The notes under the pieces: model-generated
Seen by the model: the letters and a program-made list of their open reading frames with translations, nothing else
The model's database searches: none
What the model was told of the DNA's origin: nothing
Translations under genes and position numbers: made by a program
Shown: positions 33,340 through 41,248 of the stretch, in pieces
How positions within the stretch are numbered: the first letter of the stretch is position 1
How the letters are laid out: every line of letters starts with the position of its first letter
Assembly (NCBI GenBank): GCA_021773365.1
Contig: JAJFKF010000093.1
Span: 1-51,272 of the forward strand
Length of the DNA stretch: 51,272 bases
Reading direction: 5' to 3'
Source of the DNA: Gammaproteobacteria bacterium
GTDB taxonomy: Bacteria; Pseudomonadota; Gammaproteobacteria; Steroidobacterales; Steroidobacteraceae

Positions 33340-34340
33340 GCACCTACCGGGAAGATGCGGAACGGAAGATTGCCGCCGAACAGGCGGCCTACTGGCTGTG
33401 CGAGCTGGCCGAGGGCGGCGCGCGGCGGCGCACGGCGTTCGCAGCCTGGTTGAAGCGCTCGCCGCGGCATGTGGGCGAGTTTCTGAATGCCTCGGCTGCG
33501 TGGCAGGCCTTCGGACAAACGACGATCGATGCCGCAGAGATCCAGGACATCGTGGCGCAGGCCAGAGCGCAGCGGGATGACTTCAATGTGGTGCCGCTGG
33601 ATGGCATGGCAACGCCTGCTTCCACCGAGCGCCGTCGTCCGCGCCGCCTCATGCCCTTCGCGGCGGCCGCGGGCATCGCGGCGCTGGGCGTCGCCGCGGC
33701 AGCGTGGTGGCTGATCCATGACGGACAGGCCTATGCCACCGTCGCGGGCGAACAGCGTGCATTCCGCCTGGATGACGGTTCCTTGCTGCATCTGAATACC
33801 GGCTCGCGCATCAAGGTCATGTACAGCAGGCATGCGCGCGAGGTGCGACTGTTGGAAGGCGAGGCACTGTTCAGCGTGCAGGGCGACAGCGCCCGCCCCT
33901 TCCGCGTGCAGGTTCAGGGCGTGGTGATCGAGGCCCTGGGCACGGAGTTCAACATTCAACGCCGCAGCCGTGACGTGACGGTGTCGGTCGTCGAGGGCCG
34001 CGTGTCCGTGGACGGGCGCCGGGAGCTGGCCGCCAATGAACAGGTGCGCATCGACCTCGACGGCCATATCGTCGATACGCCTGTCCACATGGCCGATGCC
34101 CTGGCCTGGCGCGAGCGGCGACTGGTTTTTGAAGACGACCGGCTCGAGGATATCGCGCTGGAGGTCAACCGCTACACGCCGGACTTTCTGCAGGTGGACG
34201 GCGCGGCACGCGACAAGCGGATCACCGGCACCTTCGACGCGGATGATCCGGCGTCACTCATCCTGTTCCTGAGAAAGCTTGAAGAGCTGGAAGTAATGCC
34301 CGAGGACGGCGGGTTCCGCATCGGCACACAATTTCCATGA
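33336..34340 (+). CDS. Module C FecR-type sigma regulator
   Basis: This 334-residue FecR protein is coupled to sigma C by an ATGA overlap. The cytoplasmic region has AAYWLCELAEGGARRRTAF and AWLKRSPRHVGEFLNA. The transmembrane helix lies at ~106-126. The periplasmic FecR domain contains FRLDDGSLLHLNTGSRIKV, GEALFSVQGD and ALGTEFNIQR. The C-terminal part contains AWRERRLVFEDDRLEDIALE and ITGTFDADDPASLI. Just after its stop lies a short fragment related to the C-terminus of an AAA_14 ATPase, then the oppositely oriented fic gene. Confidence 0.92.
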   Translation: MSTYREDAERKIAAEQAAYWLCELAEGGARRRTAFAAWLKRSPRHVGEFLNASAAWQAFGQTTIDAAEIQDIVAQARAQRDDFNVVPLDGMATPASTERRRPRRLMPFAAAAGIAALGVAAAAWWLIHDGQAYATVAGEQRAFRLDDGSLLHLNTGSRIKVMYSRHAREVRLLEGEALFSVQGDSARPFRVQVQGVVIEALGTEFNIQRRSRDVTVSVVEGRVSVDGRRELAANEQVRIDLDGHIVDTPVHMADALAWRERRLVFEDDRLEDIALEVNRYTPDFLQVDGAARDKRITGTFDADDPASLILFLRKLEELEVMPEDGGFRIGTQFP

Positions 34341-34341
34341 A

Positions 34342-34400
34342 CGGAAGGTGGCCAGCCTGTGCGAGGCCATGGACGAACTGAATCGATCGACAGGCATCTA
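34342..34400 (+). pseudogene. Fragment of an AAA_14-type ATPase C-terminus
   Basis: Starting two bases after the FecR C stop, frame 34342 reads RKVASLCEAMDELNRSTGI. This resembles REVAALREAMNELKLRSAI, near the C-terminus of the intact ATPase at 41249-42580. The DNA also matches over GAGGCCATG and flanking codons. It has no start and runs into the end of the fic gene. I read it as the tail of a deleted AAA_14 ATPase gene. The similarity covers only ~20 residues, so confidence is modest. Confidence 0.4.
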
Positions 34401-35567
34401 CTTCCAGTCCAGTTCCCCGATCAATCGCGGAGCAGCGGCATCCTCGAACACCACGAAATAGCGTGTGCTGCGGCCGCCGGCCTTTGGATCCTTGCGGATG
34501 ACGCCCCATTCCTCCAGTTGGGCCAGGTCGCGGGAAGCGGTAACCGGCGCGACCTTTGTCAGCTTCACGATCCGTCGGGCAGTCAGCCACCCTTCTTCCG
34601 GATCATTGGAGGATAAAGCGACTTCCAGCGCGCGGCGCTGGCGCGCATTGAACGGCACTTCGCGGAATCGGGTCCAGAACCGCGCCACCAGTCCCACGCG
34701 CTCGATGCACACACGCGCCTCGTCGTAAGCCGCCTCCACGCAGCCCGCCGACCATTGCAGCCATGCGGTGATTTCGAGATTGCCTTTCTGTGCCCGCTCG
34801 AGCTGTTCGTAGTAAGCCTTGCACCGCTTCATGAGAACAGGCGACACGGCCCATAGGCGTCCGGTGCGCCGGGAGTGAAAGCCCGCGCCCTGCGCCAGCG
34901 TGAGATCGGAGATGGCCCGACCCAGCCTGCCATTGCCATCCTCGAAAGGATGCAGGGTCTCGAACCACAGGTGCGCGATGCAGGCCCGCAGGGTTGCATC
35001 CATGCCGGCCGAGCCGTGCAACCATTCCAGGAACCGCCTTGTTTCATTGTCGAGCCGATCCCGGGGCGGCGCTTCATAGTGGACCTTCTCGCGCCCATAG
35101 GCGCCCGAGACCACCTGCATCGGTTCGCCGCCGCGGAACATGCCGACCAGCACAGGCTTCAGCCCCGAACGGCCGGCCGGAAAGATCGCCGTGTGCCAGG
35201 CAAACAAACGATCGAGCGTCAGCGGCGCGGGGTTCTGCGTGCTGTCGGCCAGGACATCGATGACACCCCTGGCCGCCGCACCGATAAGATTCTCCCGATC
35301 TTGGGACATGCCCAGTCCGAGGCGCCGCATGATGGAAGAGCGCACCGAATCCGGATCGAGCTTCACCCCTTCGATGGCGGAGGTGGCTACCGTCTCCTGC
35401 GTGGACAGCTCCGCCACCGCCAGGCTGGCGTGCTCGGGGTCCAGCCCCGCCGCCAGCCCGGCCAGGTAGTCCCGCTTGCGCTGGACGGCCAGGAGCAGAC
35501 CCTCAAGATCGGCTTCCGACCAGGTCCACCGGGGCCAGTCCGGGCGCTGCCAGATGTACGGTGACAT
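34398..35567 (-). CDS. Class II Fic family AMPylase with C-terminal winged-helix-like region
   Basis: This 389-residue Fic protein transfers AMP or another nucleotide moiety to target hydroxyls. The catalytic motif HPFEDGNGRLGR is complete at 206-217. An inhibitory helix motif TSAIEG (62-67) precedes it, marking a class II Fic that autoinhibits by a glutamate toward the ATP site. The N-terminal region (PYIWQRPDWPRWTW) matches the DUF4172-type Fic N-domain. The C-terminal ~80 residues (GWLTARRIVKLTKVAPVTAS, RDLAQLEEWGVIRKD) look like a winged helix. It stands alone between modules C and D with a palindromic operator-like site 14 nt upstream, so it is probably autoregulated. The target is unknown. 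Confidence 0.92.
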   Translation of the reverse strand: MSPYIWQRPDWPRWTWSEADLEGLLLAVQRKRDYLAGLAAGLDPEHASLAVAELSTQETVATSAIEGVKLDPDSVRSSIMRRLGLGMSQDRENLIGAAARGVIDVLADSTQNPAPLTLDRLFAWHTAIFPAGRSGLKPVLVGMFRGGEPMQVVSGAYGREKVHYEAPPRDRLDNETRRFLEWLHGSAGMDATLRACIAHLWFETLHPFEDGNGRLGRAISDLTLAQGAGFHSRRTGRLWAVSPVLMKRCKAYYEQLERAQKGNLEITAWLQWSAGCVEAAYDEARVCIERVGLVARFWTRFREVPFNARQRRALEVALSSNDPEEGWLTARRIVKLTKVAPVTASRDLAQLEEWGVIRKDPKAGGRSTRYFVVFEDAAAPRLIGELDWK

Positions 35568-35580
35568 GATTACGACTCTT

Positions 35581-35605
35581 ATTCATATCAAAATATGATA
35601 CGAAT
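35581..35605 (-). promoter_or_regulatory. Palindromic site upstream of fic
   Basis: ATTCATATCA at 35581-35590 pairs with TGATACGAAT at 35596-35605 (9 of 10 bp) around a 5-nt centre, ending 14 nt before the fic start codon. The region is markedly AT-rich. It is placed to overlap the promoter and could bind the winged-helix part of Fic itself or another regulator. Confidence 0.5.
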
Positions 35606-35726
35606 ATAGGCCTTATTCATGTCACTGGCCAGCGCACCAGCGTGATTCGCCCAACCGGGCGAGGCTGATGCCTGATCGGCCGTATCCCGCCTCCGCCGTC
35701 TGGTTGGCGAGGCGGCAGTTCTCGCC

Positions 35727-38700
35727 TCAGCGCCCGAAGCGCTTGGTGAAGGCGATGGAATAGCGCCGCAGGCGCGCGTCGCCTTCGGTGGCGTAGCCGC
35801 GGACCAATGCGCCGGCGCTGGCCAGGATGGGCGGGCTGGTATTGAGCACATTTTGCACCGACACCTGCAGCTCGGTGTTCTCCAGCAGGCCGCGGGCAAA
35901 GCCAGGCGCATTGTCGAAGCGGTAGCGGCCGTAGGCATCGTGATAGGTCTGCGTGGGGATCAATGCCGAACCCTGGTTGAGCACCGCCGAGTTGCGACTC
36001 GTCGTCGAAGCGAAGGTGGAGTACACCCGCGAAGCATCGTAGTACTGCAGGTTCCAACCCAGCTCCAGCGGGCCGCGGCTCCATCTGAGTCCCGCGTTGG
36101 CGCGCCATTTCAGCGGACCATTGCTGTAACCCACGGTGTTGAGTTCCTGCGCGTCCGGCACCGGCTGCACCGCCAGCCGCGGCTGCACGGTAGCGATCAC
36201 ATGGGCCGCGAAGGCGCCCAGGCGCGTCTGCCAGGTGTAGTCGGCCTGGAGGTCCACCGCTTCCATCAGGCTGTGGGCGATATTGACGTTCCCCGCTTTC
36301 AACTCACGAATCGTGCCACCGGTGTAGCCCAGGGCCTGATCGGCCGGGGTCAGTGGATTGCGCACGATGGCGCCTGGAAAGCTGTCCTCCAGATCGATCA
36401 GCACCTGCGTATTCAGGGAGCCGATCTCATCGACCTTCTCGATGCGGGTGTAGTCCAGCGACAATCGCAGGCCCGGCAGGCTCGCCGGAGTGAGAATCGC
36501 TCCTGCCGACCAGCTCTGCGAGTGCTCCGGGCGCAGCGCCAGGCTGCCGATGATGGAGTATTTCTCGACCGTGGCGCCGGTGATGGCCTCGTCATCGCGT
36601 TTGGGGTCCCTGAATCCCGAGAACGCAAGAAAGGACGATTGGAAGTCAAACTCGGAGAGCTGAAAAGGGGCCGGCGGCAGTATCCCTTCGCCATAACTGA
36701 CGCGCAGCGCCAGATTCTCCATCGGCGTATAGCGCACGCCCAATGTGTATTGATGTCCGGTGACCTTGTTGATCTGCATCGGCACTTCCGGAAAGGGTCC
36801 ATCGGCAGAGGGCACGGTAATCGATGAGTTCGCTGGCTGAGTACCGGTGCGGGTGGCATCGTGGCGATAGGAGGCCTGCAGATCGAGATCGAGGAGCCCT
36901 CGCCGCGCATTGGCCGCCGACACCAGCGGCGCGGTCAGCTCGGCGTACACGCTCTCTGTGGCTGAACCCACCTCAGGAATATATGCATAGGTCGGAGTGG
37001 TCGTAGTCTGGTCAAAAGTAGTTATGAGTCGATCTCCGGTGTACTGCTGCCGCTTCTCCAGCAGCGCAGCCAGCCGCAGCGGCCCACCGGACAGGTTCAG
37101 CAACGGGCCGGCCAAGCGCAGCGTGGCATCCTTCTGCACCGACGGGAACTCCGCCGCAAACGGATTGCGCCCCGAATCGTCTGGAACGTAGGCGGAAAAG
37201 TCCATCGGATAGGCATTCACATCGCTCAAGGGAGACAGTCGCCCATCGATCAGGGCGGCGGCGCCGTCGGAGGTCAGCAGGTTTCGCGGGAAGTCATACG
37301 TGGAATTCGACCGGCTCCAGCTGTATTCACCCTGCACTGTCCACTCCCGCGGCAGGCGCACGATCAGTCCACCGCTGACCTGCTCTGTCAGCAAATCAGC
37401 GCGGGTCCGCAGCCGGCTGGCATCGTAGCCGGGTACAGGCACGGACAGCCTCACCGCCTCGGTGAATGGATTGTTCGCGCCCACCGGGAGGGTGACATTG
37501 ATATCCGTCCAGGTTTGTTCACTCCCTATTCGCAACGACCGGTTGTCATGGCGGGAGACATCGACGAAGGCCTCGACGCCCCCGGGAAACTCGCGCTGCA
37601 GGTTCAGCGCCAGCGAGCTCACCGTGGGCGCGAGCAGCAGCGAGTACTGGTTACCGACAAGATCGTTAGCCAGGTTCAGGTTGTAATGCCCGGCAGTGCC
37701 TAGAAAGGCAGCTCCATTGTCACCGGCCGGGCCCGCATAGCCCACCGGCACATAGGCGATGGATGCGTTCAGCGAACCACCCTCGAGCAGCTCCAGGTCT
37801 CTGCCGCTAACGCTCCGCACGTTGGTGGTATAGCCATGGAGCGGATTACTCTGGGCGATCAAGGCGCCGCGATTGTTCCCATCCTGCAGACGGCGGGCAC
37901 GGGCCGTGAAATCCCGGTCACCGATATACAGAGGATTGCCGTCGCGATAGCTGGCCATCAGCATCACGCTGGTGCGTCCGCCCTCCAGGGTGAATCCCCC
38001 CGTGGCGTCCAGCCGGCGCTCGGCGCCGCCGCCGGCGAAGGTGCCGTCGTAGCGGGCGCTGAGTTCCAGATCGCTGTAGTTGCGCTTGAGGATAATGTTA
38101 ACCACCCCGCCGGTGGCGCCGCCGCCGTAAATGCCGCCCGCCGTGGAAGGCAGGATCTCGATGCGCTCCACTGCCGAAACCGGGATGCCATTGATGTCCG
38201 GCTGAGCGAAGTCACTCAAATTGGGCACACCCGGCATGCGCCGGCCGTTGACCAGGATCAGGGTCTGATCGGCGCCGAGGCCGCGCAGATCAATGGTGCT
38301 TTGATTGCCCAGCACCATCATTACTTCCTGGCTATTGCTGGCACGCGACTGGTTCATCGGCAGCCGCGTCTTCAGGAAGGTCTCCAGGTCCGGCGCCATG
38401 GAGCGTTCGATCTCCTCCGCATCGAACACCACGTAGGGCTGCACATCATCCTCGGTGCGGCGGATGTCGGTGTTGGAGGTGCGGGCGCCTTTGACCAGGA
38501 TTTCGGGGATGCCTTTGCTATTTTCGGGCACAGCTTCCTGTGAGCGCGTCTGCGCCACTGCCTCGACACGCCCCTCCTGCGCTGCGCCACTCACCTCGGT
38601 CAGTCGTACCGCGCCGGTGCGTGAAACCGCAGCTTTGTCCATGAGCGCCTTTCCCGGGTGAATCGACGCGGTGCGTTCATTCAGCCAGGTCACCTGCAGC

Positions 38701-38945
38701 CCGGTCCCGGCCAGGATCTGTGTCAGCGCTTCTTTGGCGCTGACGCCCGCTCGCGCGCCCTTCGACTTGCGGTCTTTTGTCAGTTCGGTGCCGTAGATCA
38801 CCTGCAACCCGTTCTGCCGAGCCCAGGTATCCAGCGCCTGCGACAGCGGTTGCGGGTCGATGGGATCGGGTGATGCGGCGTGTGCGTTCAGGCCTGAAAA
38901 AAGGCTCAGGACGACAGCAAGGATCAGAATGCCTGAACGGTACAT
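35727..38945 (-). CDS. Module D TonB-dependent receptor with STN domain
   Basis: This 1,072-residue receptor has a signal peptide to about residue 24 (LFSGLNAHAAS) and an STN domain at ~28-97 (IDPQPLSQALDTWARQNG). The shared linker PEILVKGARTSNTDIRRTED leads to the plug and a barrel ending RYSIAFTKRFGR. Plug and barrel are strikingly similar to receptor E; in the last 108 nt, 35733-35840 against 44233-44340, I count one difference. The STN domain is unrelated in detail to that of E. It is the third gene of a sigma-FecR-receptor set, 54 nt after fecR. A short palindrome, AGGAGTGCTCCT, sits just upstream of the start. Confidence 0.93.
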   Translation of the reverse strand: MYRSGILILAVVLSLFSGLNAHAASPDPIDPQPLSQALDTWARQNGLQVIYGTELTKDRKSKGARAGVSAKEALTQILAGTGLQVTWLNERTASIHPGKALMDKAAVSRTGAVRLTEVSGAAQEGRVEAVAQTRSQEAVPENSKGIPEILVKGARTSNTDIRRTEDDVQPYVVFDAEEIERSMAPDLETFLKTRLPMNQSRASNSQEVMMVLGNQSTIDLRGLGADQTLILVNGRRMPGVPNLSDFAQPDINGIPVSAVERIEILPSTAGGIYGGGATGGVVNIILKRNYSDLELSARYDGTFAGGGAERRLDATGGFTLEGGRTSVMLMASYRDGNPLYIGDRDFTARARRLQDGNNRGALIAQSNPLHGYTTNVRSVSGRDLELLEGGSLNASIAYVPVGYAGPAGDNGAAFLGTAGHYNLNLANDLVGNQYSLLLAPTVSSLALNLQREFPGGVEAFVDVSRHDNRSLRIGSEQTWTDINVTLPVGANNPFTEAVRLSVPVPGYDASRLRTRADLLTEQVSGGLIVRLPREWTVQGEYSWSRSNSTYDFPRNLLTSDGAAALIDGRLSPLSDVNAYPMDFSAYVPDDSGRNPFAAEFPSVQKDATLRLAGPLLNLSGGPLRLAALLEKRQQYTGDRLITTFDQTTTTPTYAYIPEVGSATESVYAELTAPLVSAANARRGLLDLDLQASYRHDATRTGTQPANSSITVPSADGPFPEVPMQINKVTGHQYTLGVRYTPMENLALRVSYGEGILPPAPFQLSEFDFQSSFLAFSGFRDPKRDDEAITGATVEKYSIIGSLALRPEHSQSWSAGAILTPASLPGLRLSLDYTRIEKVDEIGSLNTQVLIDLEDSFPGAIVRNPLTPADQALGYTGGTIRELKAGNVNIAHSLMEAVDLQADYTWQTRLGAFAAHVIATVQPRLAVQPVPDAQELNTVGYSNGPLKWRANAGLRWSRGPLELGWNLQYYDASRVYSTFASTTSRNSAVLNQGSALIPTQTYHDAYGRYRFDNAPGFARGLLENTELQVSVQNVLNTSPPILASAGALVRGYATEGDARLRRYSIAFTKRFGR

Positions 38946-38999
38946 AGGAGTGCTCCTGATAAAGTTCTGCTCCTTACGAGGATGCGGACCTTCATCTGT

Positions 39000-40046
39000 C
39001 TACCGGTTTTTTGTTTCCGGTACGGTGACGCGGATATTCTGTCCGTCACGCTCCACCACCACCTGATCGAATTCCTCCAGATACGCGATGAAGGAATCCA
39101 GGTCATAGGCCTGGAACACGCCGCTCACGCGGTAGTCGCGCAATTGCTCATCGGCAATGTCGATGCGCGCGCCGGTGGAGCGGGCGAACTGCTCCGCCAC
39201 ATCCGCCAGCCGCTCGCCGGCAAAGTTCACCGCCCTGCGTGACCACGCCGTGGCCAGCTGTGCGTCCACCGGCACGGCTCGCACCGGCAGGCCATCGTCC
39301 TCGATCCGCACCTGTTCGCCGGCCCCCACCGGCAGCGGCGGAACACCACTGGCCGGGTCGCGGATGATCTCGATGCGGCCGTCGACCACCGTGACCTGCA
39401 TGCGCTGCGCGCGGCGGTATACATCGAAGCGCGTGCCGATCGCCACCACGTCGGTCGAACCGGAGCGCACGATGAACGGGCGCCGCGGGTCACGCACCAC
39501 ATCAAACAACGCCTGTCCTTCCGACAGCTCCAGCAGGCGCTGGGTGTCCGAGTACCGGATCACCAGGCGGGTATCGGCATTCAGATGCGCACTGGAGCCG
39601 TCCGGCAGCGCCAGCAGGCGCTGCCGCTCTGCGGCCACCACTGTCGAATAAGTATCTGCCCGGTACTCCACGCCGAGGTACACCGCACCGGCCAGCAACA
39701 TCAGCACTGTCGCCGCCCAGGCCCAGCGCTGCGACACCCGGCGCGTACGACGCGGGGCCGTGCCCCCGCGAACAAACAATGCCTGCTCGGCACCCCGCGG
39801 CGAATGCCTGACCCTCATGGCCAGCGCCTCCACCTCATCCGCCATTCCATCCATGGCCTCCGGCAATTCTGAGGTAAGTCCGATCAGCTGCAGATAGGCT
39901 GCGACGTGACGCGGCGAGGCCCTCAGCCAGGCCATGAACTGCCGCTGCTCGGCGGACGACAGCTCGCCCTCGCGATGACGGACAAACCATTCCGAGGCGC
40001 GCTGCTCCAGCGCTTCTTCGACCTGCACGTCCCTTGCGTTGTTCAT
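39000..40046 (-). CDS. Module D FecR-type sigma regulator
   Basis: This 348-residue FecR protein overlaps sigma D by ATGA. The cytoplasmic region has ASEWFVRHREGELSSAEQRQ and FMAWLRASPRHVAAYLQL. The transmembrane helix is at ~108-126 (WAWAATVLMLLAGAVYLGV). The periplasmic FecR domain shows LALPDGSSAHLNADTRLVI, AIGTRFDVYR and VVDGRIEI. The C-terminal DUF4974-like part has RVSGVFQAYDLDSFIAYLEE. It is inner-membrane, linking receptor D to sigma D. Confidence 0.92.
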   Translation of the reverse strand: MNNARDVQVEEALEQRASEWFVRHREGELSSAEQRQFMAWLRASPRHVAAYLQLIGLTSELPEAMDGMADEVEALAMRVRHSPRGAEQALFVRGGTAPRRTRRVSQRWAWAATVLMLLAGAVYLGVEYRADTYSTVVAAERQRLLALPDGSSAHLNADTRLVIRYSDTQRLLELSEGQALFDVVRDPRRPFIVRSGSTDVVAIGTRFDVYRRAQRMQVTVVDGRIEIIRDPASGVPPLPVGAGEQVRIEDDGLPVRAVPVDAQLATAWSRRAVNFAGERLADVAEQFARSTGARIDIADEQLRDYRVSGVFQAYDLDSFIAYLEEFDQVVVERDGQNIRVTVPETKNR

Positions 40047-40558
40047 GCCAGACCCTCCTGCTTCAACCGCCGCCGGCAGGTGTTGATTGCCTGCAGGACA
40101 TATTTGCCGACCATGCTGCGGTGTACGTTGAGCTTGCTGGCGATCTGCGCATAGGACATGTCCTGGCGATAGGCCATCATCAGCGCGGCCTTCTGCGGAT
40201 CGGGCAGCCCGGCAATGCTCTCGCGCAGCACACGCACCCGCGCCTGGTGATCGATCTCGCCGCCGGGATCGACTTCCAGGCCCAGCGCCTCGGTGATCTT
40301 CGGATCCTGCAGCGTCAGCCCCTGCGCCTGCCGGCGCGCCATCACCGCCTGCTCGGTAAGCAGGTTCTGCGCCACGGTGAACAGATAGGCCTCCGGATTG
40401 GCGATTTCCCGCGATTCATCCACCCGCAGCAGCCGCAGATAGACCTCCTGGGTCAAATCCGCCGCATCGCTGCCGGGACGGATACGGCGGCGGAAGAAGG
40501 CCTGCAGAGCCAGGCGATGCTCGCTCCATAGCGCCTGGATGAGTCGGCGGCGATTCAT
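40043..40558 (-). CDS. Module D ECF sigma factor (FecI-like)
   Basis: This 171-residue ECF sigma factor starts MNRRRLIQALWSEH. Region 2 contains AADLTQEVYLRLLRV and YLFTVAQNLLTEQA; region 4 contains DMSYAQIASKLNVHRSMVGK. A dyad lies 30 nt upstream of the start (40588-40616). A truncated second copy of this gene's first ~36 codons, including this upstream dyad, lies at 42637-42835. It overlaps fecR by four bases. Confidence 0.92.
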   Translation of the reverse strand: MNRRRLIQALWSEHRLALQAFFRRRIRPGSDAADLTQEVYLRLLRVDESREIANPEAYLFTVAQNLLTEQAVMARRQAQGLTLQDPKITEALGLEVDPGGEIDHQARVRVLRESIAGLPDPQKAALMMAYRQDMSYAQIASKLNVHRSMVGKYVLQAINTCRRRLKQEGLA

Positions 40559-40587
40559 GGCCGGCAGGGTCCTCCGGGACGGAAATT

Positions 40588-40616
40588 CAGTTGGTACTGG
40601 TTACGAGTACCGACTG
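40588..40616 (-). promoter_or_regulatory. Dyad upstream of sigma D, conserved in the truncated copy
   Basis: CAGTTGGTACT at 40588-40598 and AGTACCGACTG at 40606-40616 form an 11-bp dyad with one mismatch and a 7-nt spacer. The same GGTACT-N7-AGTACC core with the same spacing recurs at 42779-42797 upstream of the sigma remnant, so the site survived while the spacer changed. It is probably a regulatory element of the module D sigma gene. Confidence 0.55.
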
Positions 40617-40636
40617 GGGTCACTGTCTACCGGAAA

Positions 40637-41084
40637 ATGGGGGTCAGGGGGAGTTTTGACCAGTGCGCCAGGAATTGTGCGCAGCGGCGTCCAGAAGAGA
40701 CCCTTGCCAGGCATCTGACCGCAGAAGACATGCCCTTACTCACGCTGGATGACGCAACCACTCTGGAAGCCGCACGCAACGATCCCGCCGGATTCGTGCA
40801 TGGACTCGAGCGCTCCGCCGTCCAACATGGCCACGCCGGCACAAATGGTTCATGGACTACGTCAAGGCCATCATCGAGGACGCGGCCGGCTCGTCGGCAT
40901 CGAGGTCAAGGCATCGGCCACCGTCAAGGGAGACGATTTCACCGGCCTGCGCAAACTCGCCGAAGCCTGCGGAAAGAAATTCATCATGGGCCTGGTGCTC
41001 TACGATCACGACACCGTGGTGCCTTCCGGCAAACACCTGTTCGCCATGCCCATCTCCGCGCTGTGGTCGAGCGCGGAGCGATGA
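40637..41084 (+). pseudogene. Decayed AAA_14/DUF4143 ATPase gene
   Basis: Three pieces in three frames read like parts of an AAA_14/DUF4143 ATPase. The first, around 40730-40810, has AEDMPLLTLDDATTLEAARN and DPAGFV, the family block following Walker A. The second, around 40843-40890, reads WFMDYVKAIIEDAAG. The third, to TGA at 41084, has VGIEVKASATVKGDDFTGLR then KLAEACGKKFIMGLVLYD, the typical C-terminal nuclease-like region. The Walker motifs and most of the middle are missing and the frame shifts twice. It is distinct in sequence from the intact ATPase downstream, so it is a separate gene in decay. Confidence 0.7.
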
Positions 41085-41150
41085 ACGAAAAAGGATCCTG
41101 CGGTTGTGATCATAGCGCCCGACGAACCATAACTTATTGAAAGTAAATAT

Positions 41151-41191
41151 AAATCTGAGATTTAATGGCTTTATCGGTAATTTTTATTACC
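41151..41191 (+). promoter_or_regulatory. AT-rich promoter region with two palindromes upstream of the ATPase
   Basis: AAATCTGAGATTT (41151-41163) and GGTAATTTTTATTACC (41176-41191) are perfect small palindromes. They lie in a strongly AT-rich 110-bp stretch before the ATPase start at 41249, unlike the GC-rich surroundings. They are plausible operator sites and signs of recent acquisition. Confidence 0.45.
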
Positions 41192-41248
41192 ACTTTCATG
41201 ACGTATCGGCCATAATTCAGCCTACTTTTTGTGCCATGCGGTTGAAAA

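Noticed and set aside
40637-41140. Separate small genes around 40.6-41.1 kb
   Set aside because: The pieces read as parts of one AAA_14/DUF4143 ATPase in three different frames, so they are better described as a pseudogene.
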